From: Candidatus Zhuqueibacterota bacterium
Lineage (GTDB): Bacteria > Zhuqueibacterota > Zhuqueibacteria > Oceanimicrobiales > Oceanimicrobiaceae
DNA length: 64,000 nt
Assembly: GCA_029261995.1 (NCBI GenBank)
Contig: JAJDAF010000030.1
Span: 1 to 64,000, forward strand
Direction: 5' to 3'
The notes under the pieces are model-generated. The model was not told the origin of the DNA, searched no databases, and saw nothing but the letters and a program-made list of their open reading frames with translations. The translations under genes and the position numbers were made by a program. Shown here piece after piece: positions 8,643 through 17,964 of the stretch (the first letter of the stretch is position 1; each line of letters begins with the position of its first letter).

Positions 8643-8843
8643 CTAGAATCTCATCTTCCGCATTTCTTCCAAATCACCTTTCCACTGTACTTTGCCCTTT
8701 AATTTGAGAATCTTCTTATGTGACTCTCTACGTAGTAGTTCACGCAAGGCATGCTCAACTAAAGCACGACGAGTCTTGATGCCCGTCACTTTCAGCCCTT
8801 TCAATATCAGCTGCTCATCCAGAACAATAATCGTTCTATTCAT
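8643..8843 (-). CDS. Orphan VapB-like antitoxin
   Basis: The 66-residue protein starts MNRTIIVLDEQLI and ends with a Lys/Arg-rich tail (KILKLKGKVQWKGDLEEMRK). This is the pattern of the VapB antitoxin family that pairs with PIN-domain VapC toxins (ribbon-helix-helix DNA-binding N-terminus, toxin-binding tail with the R/K-G-K-h-x-W-x-G-D motif). The ATG at 8843 has GAGGTGG upstream. No PIN-domain gene follows: the next gene downstream is the thiolase, so the toxin is missing. It may be a remnant or may act in trans on another VapC. Confidence 0.75.
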   Translation of the reverse strand: MNRTIIVLDEQLILKGLKVTGIKTRRALVEHALRELLRRESHKKILKLKGKVQWKGDLEEMRKMRF

Positions 8844-8874
8844 ATACGGGTCCACCTCTATTGAGAAACGGTTG

Positions 8875-8910
8875 ATACACACAAAATAACATAGAGAATG
8901 TGTATGTCAA
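8875..8910 (-). promoter_or_regulatory. Promoter with inverted repeat upstream of orphan vapB
   Basis: On the minus strand, TTGACA (8905-8910) and TATTTT (8883-8888) are separated by 16 bp, a good sigma-70 arrangement. A perfect 7-bp inverted repeat ATACACA/TGTGTAT at 8875-8881 and 8899-8905 brackets the -10 and touches the -35. That is where an autoregulating antitoxin would be expected to bind. Binding is inferred. Confidence 0.55.
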
Positions 8911-9106
8911 TAGTTTTGTGCAGATTCCAATCATCTCGAGTAGACTCCTCAAGAAATTGAAAACGATGTGACTTGGAGAACGGTATCCGTCTCTGGATCT
9001 GGTGGAAGTGAAGTCGGCCCCCATTGCCGGATTAGCAAAGCAAGCTATTATTGAAACGACTCAATGAGCCGAACAGTGGATGTCAGCTTCTACTGCATGC
9101 AATCTG

Positions 9107-9430
9107 CTACATCATACCCAGCTCATAGCGCGCGACATCGCTCATCATGTCGGGACTCCATTGCGGCTCCCAGACAATCTCCACCTTGGCGCTCGCCACG
9201 TCCTTGAGCGTTTTTATCTTGTCTTCGACTTCGATCGGCAACGTTCCAGCTACGGGGCAGGCTGGCGAAGTCAGGGTCATGGCGACTTTGACGTTGTTTT
9301 GGTCATCGACGTCAATGTCGTAGATCAGTCCGAGTTCGTAGATGTTTACGGGAATTTCCGGGTCGTAGCAGGTCTTGATGAGTTCAACAACTTTTTCCTG
9401 CATGGACGTCTCTGCTGTTTTCGAATCCAT
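9107..9430 (-). CDS. sufT: SufT-like MIP18/DUF59 Fe-S assembly protein
   Basis: The 107-residue MIP18/DUF59 family protein has the typical DPEIPVNIYELGLIYDI start and the conserved cysteine in TSPACP. Such proteins (SufT, related to Cia2) help mature Fe-S proteins. It is the last gene of the suf operon, eight bases after sufU. The downstream 263 bases to the vapB-like gene hold no further gene. Confidence 0.9.
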   Translation of the reverse strand: MDSKTAETSMQEKVVELIKTCYDPEIPVNIYELGLIYDIDVDDQNNVKVAMTLTSPACPVAGTLPIEVEDKIKTLKDVASAKVEIVWEPQWSPDMMSDVARYELGMM

Positions 9431-9437
9431 CTATGCT

Positions 9438-9893
9438 CTACTCCGTCGATGTGGTTTCAGAATTCTCGTGAAGTGCTGCGCTGACGGTGTGCCAAGCCAA
9501 CGCCGCACACTTAACTCGCGCGGGAAACTCGCGAACGCCGGCGAACACGGCCAGCTTGCCGAGTTCGTCGTAATCGATGGCATCTTTCACGCTGCTCGTG
9601 ATCACGCTCTGAAACTGTTTGAACAACTCATCCACTTCAGCCGGCGTCTTGCCTTTGATCATGGTGGTCATGACCGAGGCCGAGGCTTTCGAAATGGCGC
9701 AGCCCGAACCCTGAAAACCGACATCCGTGACAACGCCATCGTCCACTTTCAAAGCCAAGTGAAGTTTGTCGCCGCACAATGGATTGTAGCCATCCGACTG
9801 ATGAGTCGCTTCAGGAATTTCTTTGAAATTCTTAGGATTTTTGTTGTGGTCAAGAATGACCTGCTGGTACAACTCTCGCAATTCTGGTTTCAT
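9438..9893 (-). CDS. sufU: SufU, NifU-like Fe-S scaffold / sulfur relay protein
   Basis: The 151-residue SufU family protein has the three cysteines in PLCGD, GSGCAIS and VKCAALAW, and the aspartate of CGD. In SUF systems lacking SufE it accepts sulfur from SufS in a zinc-dependent way. Its ATG overlaps the sufS stop codon (ATGA), so the two are translationally coupled. Confidence 0.94.
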   Translation of the reverse strand: MKPELRELYQQVILDHNKNPKNFKEIPEATHQSDGYNPLCGDKLHLALKVDDGVVTDVGFQGSGCAISKASASVMTTMIKGKTPAEVDELFKQFQSVITSSVKDAIDYDELGKLAVFAGVREFPARVKCAALAWHTVSAALHENSETTSTE

Positions 9894-11185
9894 TTGAACA
9901 GGTTGATTACTCCATAAATGCCTTCGACCAATCTATCAATTTCTTCTTTGGTGTTGTAGAAAAGAAAAGAGGCTCGGGAAGTGGCCGGCACCTCGAACCA
10001 ATCCATCACAGGCTGTGTGCAGTGGTGGCCGGTCCGGATTGCGATGCCGTTTTGATCCAGGATTGTGCCAACGTCGTGCGCATGCACTTCGTCGATTACA
10101 AAGGAGACCACCGAGGCCTTCTGCCGGGCCGTGCCAATCAGCCGCACCTGCGGAATTGACGTCAACGCCTCATGTGCGTAGTTGAGGAGCATCATCTCGT
10201 GGCTCTCGATCTTCGCAAAGCCCACCGATTCCAGATAGTCGATGGCGTAACCCAGTCCGATGGTTCCTGCAATATTTGGCGTTCCCGCCTCGAATTTGTA
10301 GGGCAAATCATTGTAGGTTGTTTTGTCGAACGAGACGTAGCGAATCATGTCGCCGCCACCCTGATAAGGCGGCATGGCATCGAGCAGCGATTCGCGGCCG
10401 TACAGTACACCAATGCCGGTTGGGCCCAGCATTTTGTGGCCTGAAAAGGCGAAAAAATCACAACCAAGCGCCTGCACATCGATGCTGCCGTGGACCACGG
10501 ATTGGGCGCCGTCCACCAGAACCGGAATATCTTTGGCATGCGCCATTTCCACGATTTTCTCGACCGGGTTGATAGTGCCCAGCGAATTGGAGATGTGCAC
10601 GATTGCCACCAGTTTCGTGCGGCTACTCAGCATTTTCTCGAATTCATCGAGTTGCAGCTCGCCCCGTTCATTGATCGGAATCACTTTGAGCGTAGCGCCG
10701 GTCTGCTCGCACAACAGCTGCCAGGGAACGATGTTCGAGTGGTGTTCCATGGCCGAAACGATGATCTCATCGCCTTCCTGTACGTGCTTTCGTCCGTAGG
10801 TTGAAGCCACCAGATTAACGGCCTCGGTCGTCCCGGCCGTGAAGATAATCTCCTTCTCTGACCGGGCGTTGATGAACTTCCGCACTTTGTTTCTGGCTTC
10901 TTCATAAAGTCCGGTAGCTAACCCGCTGAGATAGTGCACGCCACGGTGAATGTTGGCGTTTTGCATCTCATAATAGGTACTGAGGCCCTTGATCACGCTC
11001 GCTGGTTTTTGGGAACTGGCGGCGTTATCCAGGTAGACCAGTCGGTTGCCGTGCACCCTCTTGTGAAGAATGGGGAAGTCGTCGCGGATTCTGTCCACGT
11101 CAAGCACGTCCAAAGGACAGTGCGGGTCTCCAACCACAATTCGCTCCTGCAACAAGTCTTCCATCTCAGGAATCCGATTTGACAT
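9890..11185 (-). CDS. sufS: Cysteine desulfurase SufS
   Basis: This pyridoxal-phosphate enzyme takes sulfur from cysteine for Fe-S cluster assembly. It has AMEHHSNIVPW, the PLP lysine in FSGHKMLGPTG and the active-site cysteine in RTGHHCTQP, as in type II desulfurases. The start is uncertain. ATG at 11185 (431 residues) and ATG at 11164 (424 residues) are both possible, and an in-frame TTG at 11200 is less likely; none has a strong ribosome site. The first two alternatives either overlap the sufD end or start just after its stop, so translational coupling is likely. Confidence 0.95.
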   Translation of the reverse strand: MSNRIPEMEDLLQERIVVGDPHCPLDVLDVDRIRDDFPILHKRVHGNRLVYLDNAASSQKPASVIKGLSTYYEMQNANIHRGVHYLSGLATGLYEEARNKVRKFINARSEKEIIFTAGTTEAVNLVASTYGRKHVQEGDEIIVSAMEHHSNIVPWQLLCEQTGATLKVIPINERGELQLDEFEKMLSSRTKLVAIVHISNSLGTINPVEKIVEMAHAKDIPVLVDGAQSVVHGSIDVQALGCDFFAFSGHKMLGPTGIGVLYGRESLLDAMPPYQGGGDMIRYVSFDKTTYNDLPYKFEAGTPNIAGTIGLGYAIDYLESVGFAKIESHEMMLLNYAHEALTSIPQVRLIGTARQKASVVSFVIDEVHAHDVGTILDQNGIAIRTGHHCTQPVMDWFEVPATSRASFLFYNTKEEIDRLVEGIYGVINLFK

Positions 11186-12506
11186 CTGTGAATCGTTCAA
11201 TGATTTGCGCGTCGAGATTTTGCCGCACGGCGTCCAGCTTTATGCCTTCGAGAACGTCGCTGATGAAGGCATGGCGCAGCATTGCACCCGCCATCTCTTC
11301 ACTGATGCCACGCGCCCGCAGATAGAACAGGGCTTCATCGTCAAGCTGCCCGATGGTAGCGCCATGCGTGCACTTTACGTCGTCGGCGAAAATCTCGAGT
11401 TGCGGCTTGGCATTGATAGAGGCGTCATCCGTCAACAACAGCGTCTTGTTAGACTGCAACGCGTTGGTTTTCTGCGCGTCCTGACGGACGAGAATTTTGC
11501 CGTTGAACACGCCCTTTGACTGGCCGTCCAGAATGCCTTTGTAAAGCTCGTTGCTGAAACAGTGTGCCATGGCATGGTCGACAAAGGTATGATTGTCGAT
11601 GTGCTGCTTGCCGGAGCCGAGATAGAAACCAAATAAGTGTGTCTCACAATGCTCGGCGGCCAATTCAACATTGACATCATTGCGAACCAGCGCGCCACCA
11701 AGATCGACATTGACGGCCGAAAAAACGCTGTCACGCTTCTGCTGGACATTGACGTTGGATACGTGAAACGCCTCTGTCGATTCCTGCTGAATTTTCAGAT
11801 GGTCAACCCTGGCATTGTCACCGACAATAAACTCGCTGACCAGATTGGTGAAATAGGATCCGGGGCCCTGACCGTGAAAAGTCTCGATCAGGCTAGCGCG
11901 GGTGTTATCACCAAACACAAACAGGTTGCGTGGATGGACCACAAAGGGTTTCGCCGGTTCAGCTATGTGAACAATGTGAATGACATCCGTGAGTTCGACG
12001 TTGTCGGGTACATGAATGAACGTGCCCTCGGCAGCGAACGCCGTGTTCAAAGCCGTGAACCCGCCCGTCCCGATATCCGTGAACAGGCCAAGCGACGCGT
12101 TCACAAGGTCGGCGTGGTTCTGCAAAGCCTCACTCAGCGTACAAACGACCACGCCTTCTGCCTGAGATGTGAGACGGGAGAGTCCTTTTGAAAAACTGCC
12201 GTTGACAAATACCAACAGATTGCGGTCGGCGTCTTCGAAGGTCAATGGAGCAATTTCAAGGGATGACTCGGTCGCTGGCGCATCGGGCAGGCCAAATGCC
12301 TGGCCAAGAATTGGCGCAACGCTGGTATACTTCCACTCCTCGTCGCGGGGACCGGGGAAGCCGTTTTCCGACAACTTCTTGACCGCCTTCTTTCTGAGCT
12401 TGTGAAATGGGAGCTGGCTGCCACCGTTAAGATTCTCCTCAAACGCTGCAAACCCGGATATGTACCAGTCGACAGCGTCCTGAAACTTCGATTCTTGCTG
12501 TTTCAT
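11166..12506 (-). CDS. sufD: SufD, Fe-S cluster assembly scaffold component
   Basis: The 446-residue protein of the SufB/SufD family has a beta-helix core with the conserved C-terminal part (DDVKCTHGATIGQLDDEALFY-like stretch with the conserved cysteine and histidine). It forms the SufBC2D scaffold with sufB and sufC of the same operon. The ATG at 12506 (MKQQES) was chosen because it follows the sufC stop closely and has GAGGAAAC upstream; a longer frame begins inside sufC. Confidence 0.95.
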   Translation of the reverse strand: MKQQESKFQDAVDWYISGFAAFEENLNGGSQLPFHKLRKKAVKKLSENGFPGPRDEEWKYTSVAPILGQAFGLPDAPATESSLEIAPLTFEDADRNLLVFVNGSFSKGLSRLTSQAEGVVVCTLSEALQNHADLVNASLGLFTDIGTGGFTALNTAFAAEGTFIHVPDNVELTDVIHIVHIAEPAKPFVVHPRNLFVFGDNTRASLIETFHGQGPGSYFTNLVSEFIVGDNARVDHLKIQQESTEAFHVSNVNVQQKRDSVFSAVNVDLGGALVRNDVNVELAAEHCETHLFGFYLGSGKQHIDNHTFVDHAMAHCFSNELYKGILDGQSKGVFNGKILVRQDAQKTNALQSNKTLLLTDDASINAKPQLEIFADDVKCTHGATIGQLDDEALFYLRARGISEEMAGAMLRHAFISDVLEGIKLDAVRQNLDAQIIERFTDVKSDS

Positions 12507-12534
12507 TCTATTCTTGTTTCCTCGATTTCGTAAG

Positions 12535-13299
12535 CTAAGCCGCGGCTGGTTCCGCAAGCTCGTCCTTGACCCAATCGTACCCCTGATCTTCCAGTTGCAG
12601 AGCGAGGCTCTTGTCGCCCGACTTCACAATCTGGCCATCGACCAAAACGTGGACGAAATCCGGGACGATGTAGTTGAGCAGACGCTGGTAGTGCGTGACA
12701 ACTACGGTTGCATTGTCTTTGCTCCGTAAGGTGTTGACACCATTCGAGACAACTTTCAGAGCGTCGATATCGAGCCCGGAGTCTGTCTCATCAAGAATCG
12801 CGAGCTTCGGCTCAAGCACCGCCATCTGGAAGATCTCGTTGCGCTTTTTCTCACCACCGGAAAACCCCTGATTGATGGCGCGGCTCAGAAACTTCTCGTC
12901 CATATTCACAACTTTGAGTTTTTCTCGAATCAAAGAAAAGAACTCCATGGCGTCCAAAGCTTCCTGCCCGCGGGCTCCCCGTGTCTGGTTCAGTGCCGTC
13001 TTCAAGAAGTTGGACATGCTCACGCCCGGGATCTCGACGGGATACTGAAACGCTAGAAAAATCCCTGCGTGAGCGCGCTCTTCCGGCCCGAGTTCCATCA
13101 AATCAACGCCGTTGTATTCCACGGAACCGGCCAGCACTTCATATTCTTCGCGACCGGCAAGGACGTTCGCCAGCGTGCTTTTCCCACCGCCGTTCGGCCC
13201 CATGATGGCATGGACCTCTCCGGCATTGACTTCAAGGTTGAGGCCTCGCAGAATCTGGTTTCCTTCGACAGCGACTTCAAGGTTCTTTATTTTCAACAT
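12535..13299 (-). CDS. sufC: SufC, Fe-S assembly ATPase
   Basis: The 254-residue ABC-type ATPase of the SufBCD scaffold has Walker A GPNGGGKST near residues 35-43, the ABC signature FSGGEKKR and Walker B LAILDETDSGLD, with the D-E-T-D-S-G-L-D form typical of SufC. It drives conformational change of SufB-SufD during cluster assembly in the cytoplasm. It lies about 28 bases upstream of sufD and 87 bases after sufB. Confidence 0.97.
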   Translation of the reverse strand: MLKIKNLEVAVEGNQILRGLNLEVNAGEVHAIMGPNGGGKSTLANVLAGREEYEVLAGSVEYNGVDLMELGPEERAHAGIFLAFQYPVEIPGVSMSNFLKTALNQTRGARGQEALDAMEFFSLIREKLKVVNMDEKFLSRAINQGFSGGEKKRNEIFQMAVLEPKLAILDETDSGLDIDALKVVSNGVNTLRSKDNATVVVTHYQRLLNYIVPDFVHVLVDGQIVKSGDKSLALQLEDQGYDWVKDELAEPAAA

Positions 13300-13386
13300 T
13301 TGGTGTATTCGCTCCTGTATTTCTAAGTCAATCTTATGCGCTTCTCAATCCAAGGGGTAGCTGAATTCGCAGCATTCAGACCCTTC

Positions 13387-14832
13387 TTAACCGACACTGC
13401 CTTCGAGACTGATCTCGAGCAGCTTCTGGGCTTCCACAGCAAACTCCATCGGCAGCTCGCGGAAGACTTCTTTGCAATAGCCGTTGACGATCAACCCGAT
13501 TGCATTCTCGGTGTCGATGCCGCGCTGGTTGCAGTAGAAGATTTGATCCTCGCCTATCTTCGTGGTCGTTGCTTCATGCTCTACCCTGGCGCCTTTGTTG
13601 TGAATCTCCAGATAGGGAAAAGTGTGCGCGCCGCAGCGGTCGCCGATCAGCAGAGAATCACACTGAGAGAAGTTGCGAGCGCCACTGGCATTTCTTGCGA
13701 CCCGAACCAGGCCGCGGTATGAATTATTGCTGCGACCCGCGGAGATTCCTTTCGAGATGATCGTGCTGCGCGTGTTCTTGCCAAGGTGAACCATCTTGGT
13801 GCCGGTGTCCGCCTGCTGATAGTTGTTGGTGAGCGCTACGGAGTAAAATTCGCCAACCGAATTATCGCCCTTGAGCACCACGCTCGGATACTTCCAGGTG
13901 ATAGCTGAACCTGTTTCGACCTGTGTCCACGAGATTTTCGCGTTGTCCCCCAGACAAATCCCGCGCTTGGTCACAAAGTTGTAGATACCGCCCTTGCCAT
14001 TTTCGTCGCCTGGATACCAATTCTGCACGGTCGAATACTTGACCCGGGCATCCTTATGGGCGACAATTTCAACCACTGCGGCATGTAGCTGATTCTCATC
14101 GCGCATCGGCGCGGTGCAGCCTTCCAGGTAACTGACCGATGCACCCTCTTCAGCGACAATCAAGGTGCGCTCAAACTGCCCCGTGTTGGCGGCATTGATC
14201 CTGAAATAGGTGGAGAGTTCCATCGGGCAGCGCACACCTTTTGGGATAAAGCAAAATGAGCCATCGCTGAAAACGGCGGAGTTCAGCGCCGAGTAAAAAT
14301 TATCGGTGTACGGCACGACTGAACCGAGATATTTCTTCACCAAATCCGGATGGTCGTGCACAGCCTCTGAAAAAGAGCAGAAAATGATGCCGTGCTTCTT
14401 CAACTCATCGCGAAAAGTTGTCGCCACCGAAACGCTGTCCATGACAGCATCTACCGCTACGCCGGAAAGACGCTTCTGCTCATCAAGAGAAATCCCCAGT
14501 TTGTCGAAGGTCTCGCGAATCTGGGGGTCCACTTCATCGAGACTCTTGAGCTGTTCCTGCTTTTTCGGAGCGGCATAGTAGTACGCGTCCTGAAAATCGA
14601 TGGGCGGGTAATTGACGTTGGGCCAATCGGGTTCCTGCATTTGCTGCCAATGGCGAAAAGCCTTCAGGCGCCACTCCAGGAGAAACTCCGGTTCCTTCTT
14701 CTTTGCCGAAATGAAACGAACGGTGTCCTCGGTCAATCCCTTCGGGGCCAGATCTGTTTCGAGATCCGTGGTGAATCCCCACTTGTATTCGGTATTTGTA
14801 AACTGCTCTATGGTTTCCTGTTCAGTACTCAT
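13387..14832 (-). CDS. sufB: SufB, Fe-S cluster scaffold protein
   Basis: The 481-residue SufB is the core scaffold on which clusters are built. Typical stretches include [32 protein letters not shown] and the C-terminal [11 protein letters not shown] and CNQRGID motifs. Length and motif order match full-length SufB. It is the second structural gene of the operon, 50 bases downstream of sufA. Confidence 0.97.
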   Translation of the reverse strand: MSTEQETIEQFTNTEYKWGFTTDLETDLAPKGLTEDTVRFISAKKKEPEFLLEWRLKAFRHWQQMQEPDWPNVNYPPIDFQDAYYYAAPKKQEQLKSLDEVDPQIRETFDKLGISLDEQKRLSGVAVDAVMDSVSVATTFRDELKKHGIIFCSFSEAVHDHPDLVKKYLGSVVPYTDNFYSALNSAVFSDGSFCFIPKGVRCPMELSTYFRINAANTGQFERTLIVAEEGASVSYLEGCTAPMRDENQLHAAVVEIVAHKDARVKYSTVQNWYPGDENGKGGIYNFVTKRGICLGDNAKISWTQVETGSAITWKYPSVVLKGDNSVGEFYSVALTNNYQQADTGTKMVHLGKNTRSTIISKGISAGRSNNSYRGLVRVARNASGARNFSQCDSLLIGDRCGAHTFPYLEIHNKGARVEHEATTTKIGEDQIFYCNQRGIDTENAIGLIVNGYCKEVFRELPMEFAVEAQKLLEISLEGSVG

Positions 14833-14882
14833 TCAAAGCTCCTATGCAAACTCTGCTTATTCACTCAAGCCGCTCTTTGCGG

Positions 14883-15209
14883 TTAGATGGCGAAACTGCT
14901 GCCACAGCCGCAGGTGCGCTGCGCGTTCGGGTTGACGAAATTAAAGCCAGTTCCATTCAGGCCGTCGCTGAAATCCAGCTCGGTCCCCTTGAGGTAAATC
15001 GCACTCTTGGGATCCATGAAAACTCTGATATCCTCGAATTCCAGAATTTTGTCGCCCTCGCGCGGCTCCTTCTCGAAATCAAGGAAGTACGACAGCCCGG
15101 AACATCCACCGCCTTTCACCCCGACTCGCAGGCCAGCCTGAGCGGCATCCGTTTCTTGCGACATGAGGCGCCGAACTTCAGCCATAGCTTTTTGTGTCAT
15201 CGTGATCAT
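14883..15209 (-). CDS. sufA: A-type Fe-S carrier protein (SufA/ErpA/HesB family)
   Basis: The 108-residue HesB/IscA family protein has the three conserved cysteines in GGGCSGLSY and at the C-terminus CGCGSSF. These carriers hold [2Fe-2S] or [4Fe-4S] clusters and deliver them to target proteins. It lies 12 bases after the Rrf2 regulator gene. SufA, IscA and ErpA cannot be told apart by sequence alone; operon position favours the SufA role. Confidence 0.93.
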   Translation of the reverse strand: MITMTQKAMAEVRRLMSQETDAAQAGLRVGVKGGGCSGLSYFLDFEKEPREGDKILEFEDIRVFMDPKSAIYLKGTELDFSDGLNGTGFNFVNPNAQRTCGCGSSFAI

Positions 15210-15221
15210 TGAAATAGCTCC

Positions 15222-15671
15222 TTAGAGAGTGGTGGAATCCAGCCACCTGACCTTTTTTATCTCAGCTTGATTGTTGATGTCTTCTAGGGAAATACCCGAC
15301 AGGAAACGCTTGAGTTGCTCCTGAATCGCAGCCAGCGGATTACTGATGTTGCAGTTGGCAAGCTGGACACATTCGCTGTTTCGTTCGCCGACGCAGTCCA
15401 CCAGACCAAGCGGTCCCTCCAGAGTTTCGATAATGTCTGCCAGAGAAATTCGACCACCGCCCTGCGCAAGAAAATAGCCGCCGCGTGCGCCCTGCGCTGA
15501 CTGAATAACTCCGTTCCTGGCCAACGTCTGCAGGATCTTCGCAAGGATTTCCGCGGGAATGTTATAGCAATTCGCGATATCCCTGGCCTTGGTCACATCG
15601 CCCGCAGGCTGATTGAGCATGTGAGTCAGGGCGATAAGCCCGTACTCTGATTTCTTTGATAGCTTTAGCAT
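15222..15671 (-). CDS. Rrf2-family Fe-S-sensing repressor of the suf operon
   Basis: The 149-residue Rrf2 family regulator has a winged helix-turn-helix (KSEYGLIALTHM at the N-terminus) and three cysteines, C93, C101 and C107, in the region that ligates a cluster in IscR and NsrR. It is the first gene of the suf operon and sits directly behind a near-perfect promoter with an inverted repeat overlapping the transcription start. The obvious model is repression of the suf operon when cluster supply is adequate, with derepression when clusters are lost. It could be called IscR or SufR-like; the exact subfamily is uncertain. Confidence 0.92.
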   Translation of the reverse strand: MLKLSKKSEYGLIALTHMLNQPAGDVTKARDIANCYNIPAEILAKILQTLARNGVIQSAQGARGGYFLAQGGGRISLADIIETLEGPLGLVDCVGERNSECVQLANCNISNPLAAIQEQLKRFLSGISLEDINNQAEIKKVRWLDSTTL

Positions 15672-15681
15672 TTAACCGTCA

Positions 15682-15704
15682 AACCCGACCATTTTAGTCG
15701 GGTT
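15682..15704 (-). promoter_or_regulatory. Rrf2 operator (8-7-8 inverted repeat)
   Basis: Perfect inverted repeat AACCCGAC - 7 bp - GTCGGGTT, starting at the base after the -10 hexamer, where it would cover the transcription start. It resembles operators of Rrf2 proteins of the IscR type (CCGACT...AGTCGG core, from memory). The adjacent gene encodes an Rrf2 protein, so autoregulation of the suf operon is likely. Confidence 0.85.
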
Positions 15705-15733
15705 AATATAGAGAACTCACTTCACTTTGTCAA
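15705..15733 (-). promoter_or_regulatory. Sigma-70 promoter of the suf operon
   Basis: Minus-strand TTGACA (15728-15733) and TATATT (15705-15710) with exactly 17 bp between them. This is near-consensus and lies about 35 bases upstream of the Rrf2 start codon. Such a strong promoter fits control by a repressor. Confidence 0.88.
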
Positions 15734-15807
15734 GAGGAAATATTTTGGATTCTTGTGGCGGAAAATGGAGGAATTTACGTGAAATCCAGAGAAGAGCTAA
15801 AAACGTC

Positions 15808-15848
15808 AACCGCCTGACGCAGAATTCATATCTACGCGTCAGGCGGTT
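15808..15848 (-). terminator. Rho-independent terminator after ccmF
   Basis: Perfect 13-bp stem AACCGCCTGACGC/GCGTCAGGCGGTT with a 15-base loop. On the minus strand it is followed by GACGTTTTT, so it ends the leftward transcript from ccmF and insulates the suf promoter that lies 75 bases further on. Confidence 0.85.
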
Positions 15849-15894
15849 TCAAATGTCAATTTATTTGGCAGGCAAGAGGTTGACCCTGCAAACG

Positions 15895-17943
15895 TTAGGC
15901 ATACTCAACACTCGACTTCGTTCTCGTAGCGCCCGGAGTCTTGCGTTGGCCTGAGGTGGCGTCCGGCAGCAAAATGATGAACGTTCCCAAAGTAATGATC
16001 AAGCCGGAAAGCCAAACCAGGTTGACCAATGGGTTGATATAAACTTTGAAAACAACGCTCCTGTCCTCGTTCGGCTGGGCCAGAACAACATAAAGATCTT
16101 CAAGCAGTGTCGAGCGCAAGACGACCTCGGTGGTGGGTTGCTCCTGCACTTTATAAAAATGCTTGTTGGGATACATGGTCTTGACCAGGTCGCCGTTCTT
16201 GTAGACATTCATCTCGGCCTGCCAGACCACCTTATTCTCATCTTCCAACGTCTTGAAATCAACATATTCCAGCCGGTATGAGCGGATCTGCATGGACTCA
16301 CCAATTTGCAGATGGCCTTCCTTTTCCGTGTCAAACGCCTTGCCGGTGAATCCCACCATCATCACCACCATTCCAAAATGCACGACGTAACCGCCGTAGC
16401 GTCTTTTGTTTCGCTGCAGCAGGCGATAGAGTGCGAGAAAGTAGCCCTCGCCATTGCCGCGCATTCGAGCTCTGGCGCCTTTGTGAAACTCAGCGGCGAT
16501 TGTCGCAGTGACAAAGGCGGCCAACGTTAGCGAGACCAGAGCGTAGAAATGCCGTACACCAGCAACCAACAAAACAACCAAAGCCAACAAGGCAAACAGA
16601 GAAGGCTTGAGGAAGATTTTCTTGAGAAGACGACTCGAGGTTTTCCGCCACGCCAAAAGCGGTCCGACGCCGGTCAGCAAGAGAAGGAACAGGCCGATAG
16701 GAATGGTGACTTTGTTGAAAAACGGCTCGGCCACGGTGACTTTCACGCCTCGAATTGCTTCGGTGACGATGGGAAACACGGTGCCCCAGAACACGGCAAA
16801 CAAAGCGCCGAGAAAGATCAGATTGTTGATCAGAAATGATGATTCGCGCGAAACAACCGAATCAAAATGATTCTTGGTGCGGAGAACCGGCAGACGCCAG
16901 ACCACCAATGCCGTAGGAACCGCGATGAGCAAAACCAGATAGCCTACGAACCAGCCGGCAATATCCGAGCGGGCAAATGAGTGCACGGATGAAATCACGC
17001 CGCTGCGAGTCAAAAACGTGCCAAAAATACACAAAATGTAAGTGAGAAGAATCAGACTCATGTTCCAGACGCGGAGCATGTTTTTCTTCTCCTGGATCAT
17101 CACGGAGTGGATGAATGCCGTAGCCGCCAGCCACGGCATCAGGGACGCGTTTTCCACCGGATCCCAGGCCCAGTAGCCGCCCCAGCCAAGTTCCATGTAG
17201 GCCCATTTACCGCCTAAAAGCATGCCGATGCCAAGAAAAAACCACGGCACCAATGTCCAACGCCGGATGGTGTGCAGCCACTGGCCGTCCAGCCTTCCAG
17301 TCAGCAACGATGCAATTGCAAATGCAAACGGCACGGCGAAACCGACAAATCCCAGGTAAAGTATGGGCGGATGAATTGCCATTGCGGGGTGTTGCAGGAG
17401 AGGGTTCAGTCCTCGGCCATCCGCGGCAGCAAAGACAGAGCCGCCAACGGGTTGAGTCAACGCGGTGATCACGCGGCCATCTGCCATCAACCACAGTTTC
17501 TCAAATGGCGGTGAGACAAACAGGTTTAGTAAAATGAAGAAGAGCGTACCAGAAACCAGAGTTGCGACGACATACGGCATCAATTCTCTGTTTCTGCCAC
17601 GGTTGAGATACACAACCAGTGCCGAATAAATGGAAAGCAGCCATCCCCAAAACAGAAGCGAGCCCTTTTGGCCGCCCCACAGAGATGTCCAAAGATAGAA
17701 ATTCGGCATGGCCCGATTGGAATAGCTCGCGACATACTCATTATGGAAATCGTTGGCGAGGATTTGCTGCCACAAAAGAACAACGGAAACGGTCAAAAGA
17801 AAACATACCATGTAAAGCGCATGTTCGCCTGAGACTTGCAACTCTTCACGGCCGCGCAAGGCGCCCACTACCGATACAATAATGGCGTATGCCGAGCAGG
17901 CAAACGCCAGGATAAGCACCAAATGGCCAATGTCAATTGTCAT
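15895..17943 (-). CDS. ccmF: Cytochrome c haem lyase subunit CcmF
   Basis: The 682-residue polytopic inner-membrane protein of the CcmF/NrfE family has the WWD haem-handling motif GWGGYWAWDPVENASLMPW. It takes haem from holo-CcmE and attaches it to CXXCH sites of exported apocytochromes. The ccmE gene lies 21 bases upstream in the same direction. No ccmH-type gene is visible in the window. A CXXCH client, the dihaem cytochrome, is encoded at 40305. Confidence 0.96.
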   Translation of the reverse strand: MTIDIGHLVLILAFACSAYAIIVSVVGALRGREELQVSGEHALYMVCFLLTVSVVLLWQQILANDFHNEYVASYSNRAMPNFYLWTSLWGGQKGSLLFWGWLLSIYSALVVYLNRGRNRELMPYVVATLVSGTLFFILLNLFVSPPFEKLWLMADGRVITALTQPVGGSVFAAADGRGLNPLLQHPAMAIHPPILYLGFVGFAVPFAFAIASLLTGRLDGQWLHTIRRWTLVPWFFLGIGMLLGGKWAYMELGWGGYWAWDPVENASLMPWLAATAFIHSVMIQEKKNMLRVWNMSLILLTYILCIFGTFLTRSGVISSVHSFARSDIAGWFVGYLVLLIAVPTALVVWRLPVLRTKNHFDSVVSRESSFLINNLIFLGALFAVFWGTVFPIVTEAIRGVKVTVAEPFFNKVTIPIGLFLLLLTGVGPLLAWRKTSSRLLKKIFLKPSLFALLALVVLLVAGVRHFYALVSLTLAAFVTATIAAEFHKGARARMRGNGEGYFLALYRLLQRNKRRYGGYVVHFGMVVMMVGFTGKAFDTEKEGHLQIGESMQIRSYRLEYVDFKTLEDENKVVWQAEMNVYKNGDLVKTMYPNKHFYKVQEQPTTEVVLRSTLLEDLYVVLAQPNEDRSVVFKVYINPLVNLVWLSGLIITLGTFIILLPDATSGQRKTPGATRTKSSVEYA

Positions 17944-17964
17944 GAGATAATGTTCCTTAGAATC

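Noticed and set aside
8836-9024. Small frame in the region upstream of orphan vapB
   Set aside because: No ribosome site or similarity; the region contains the vapB promoter.
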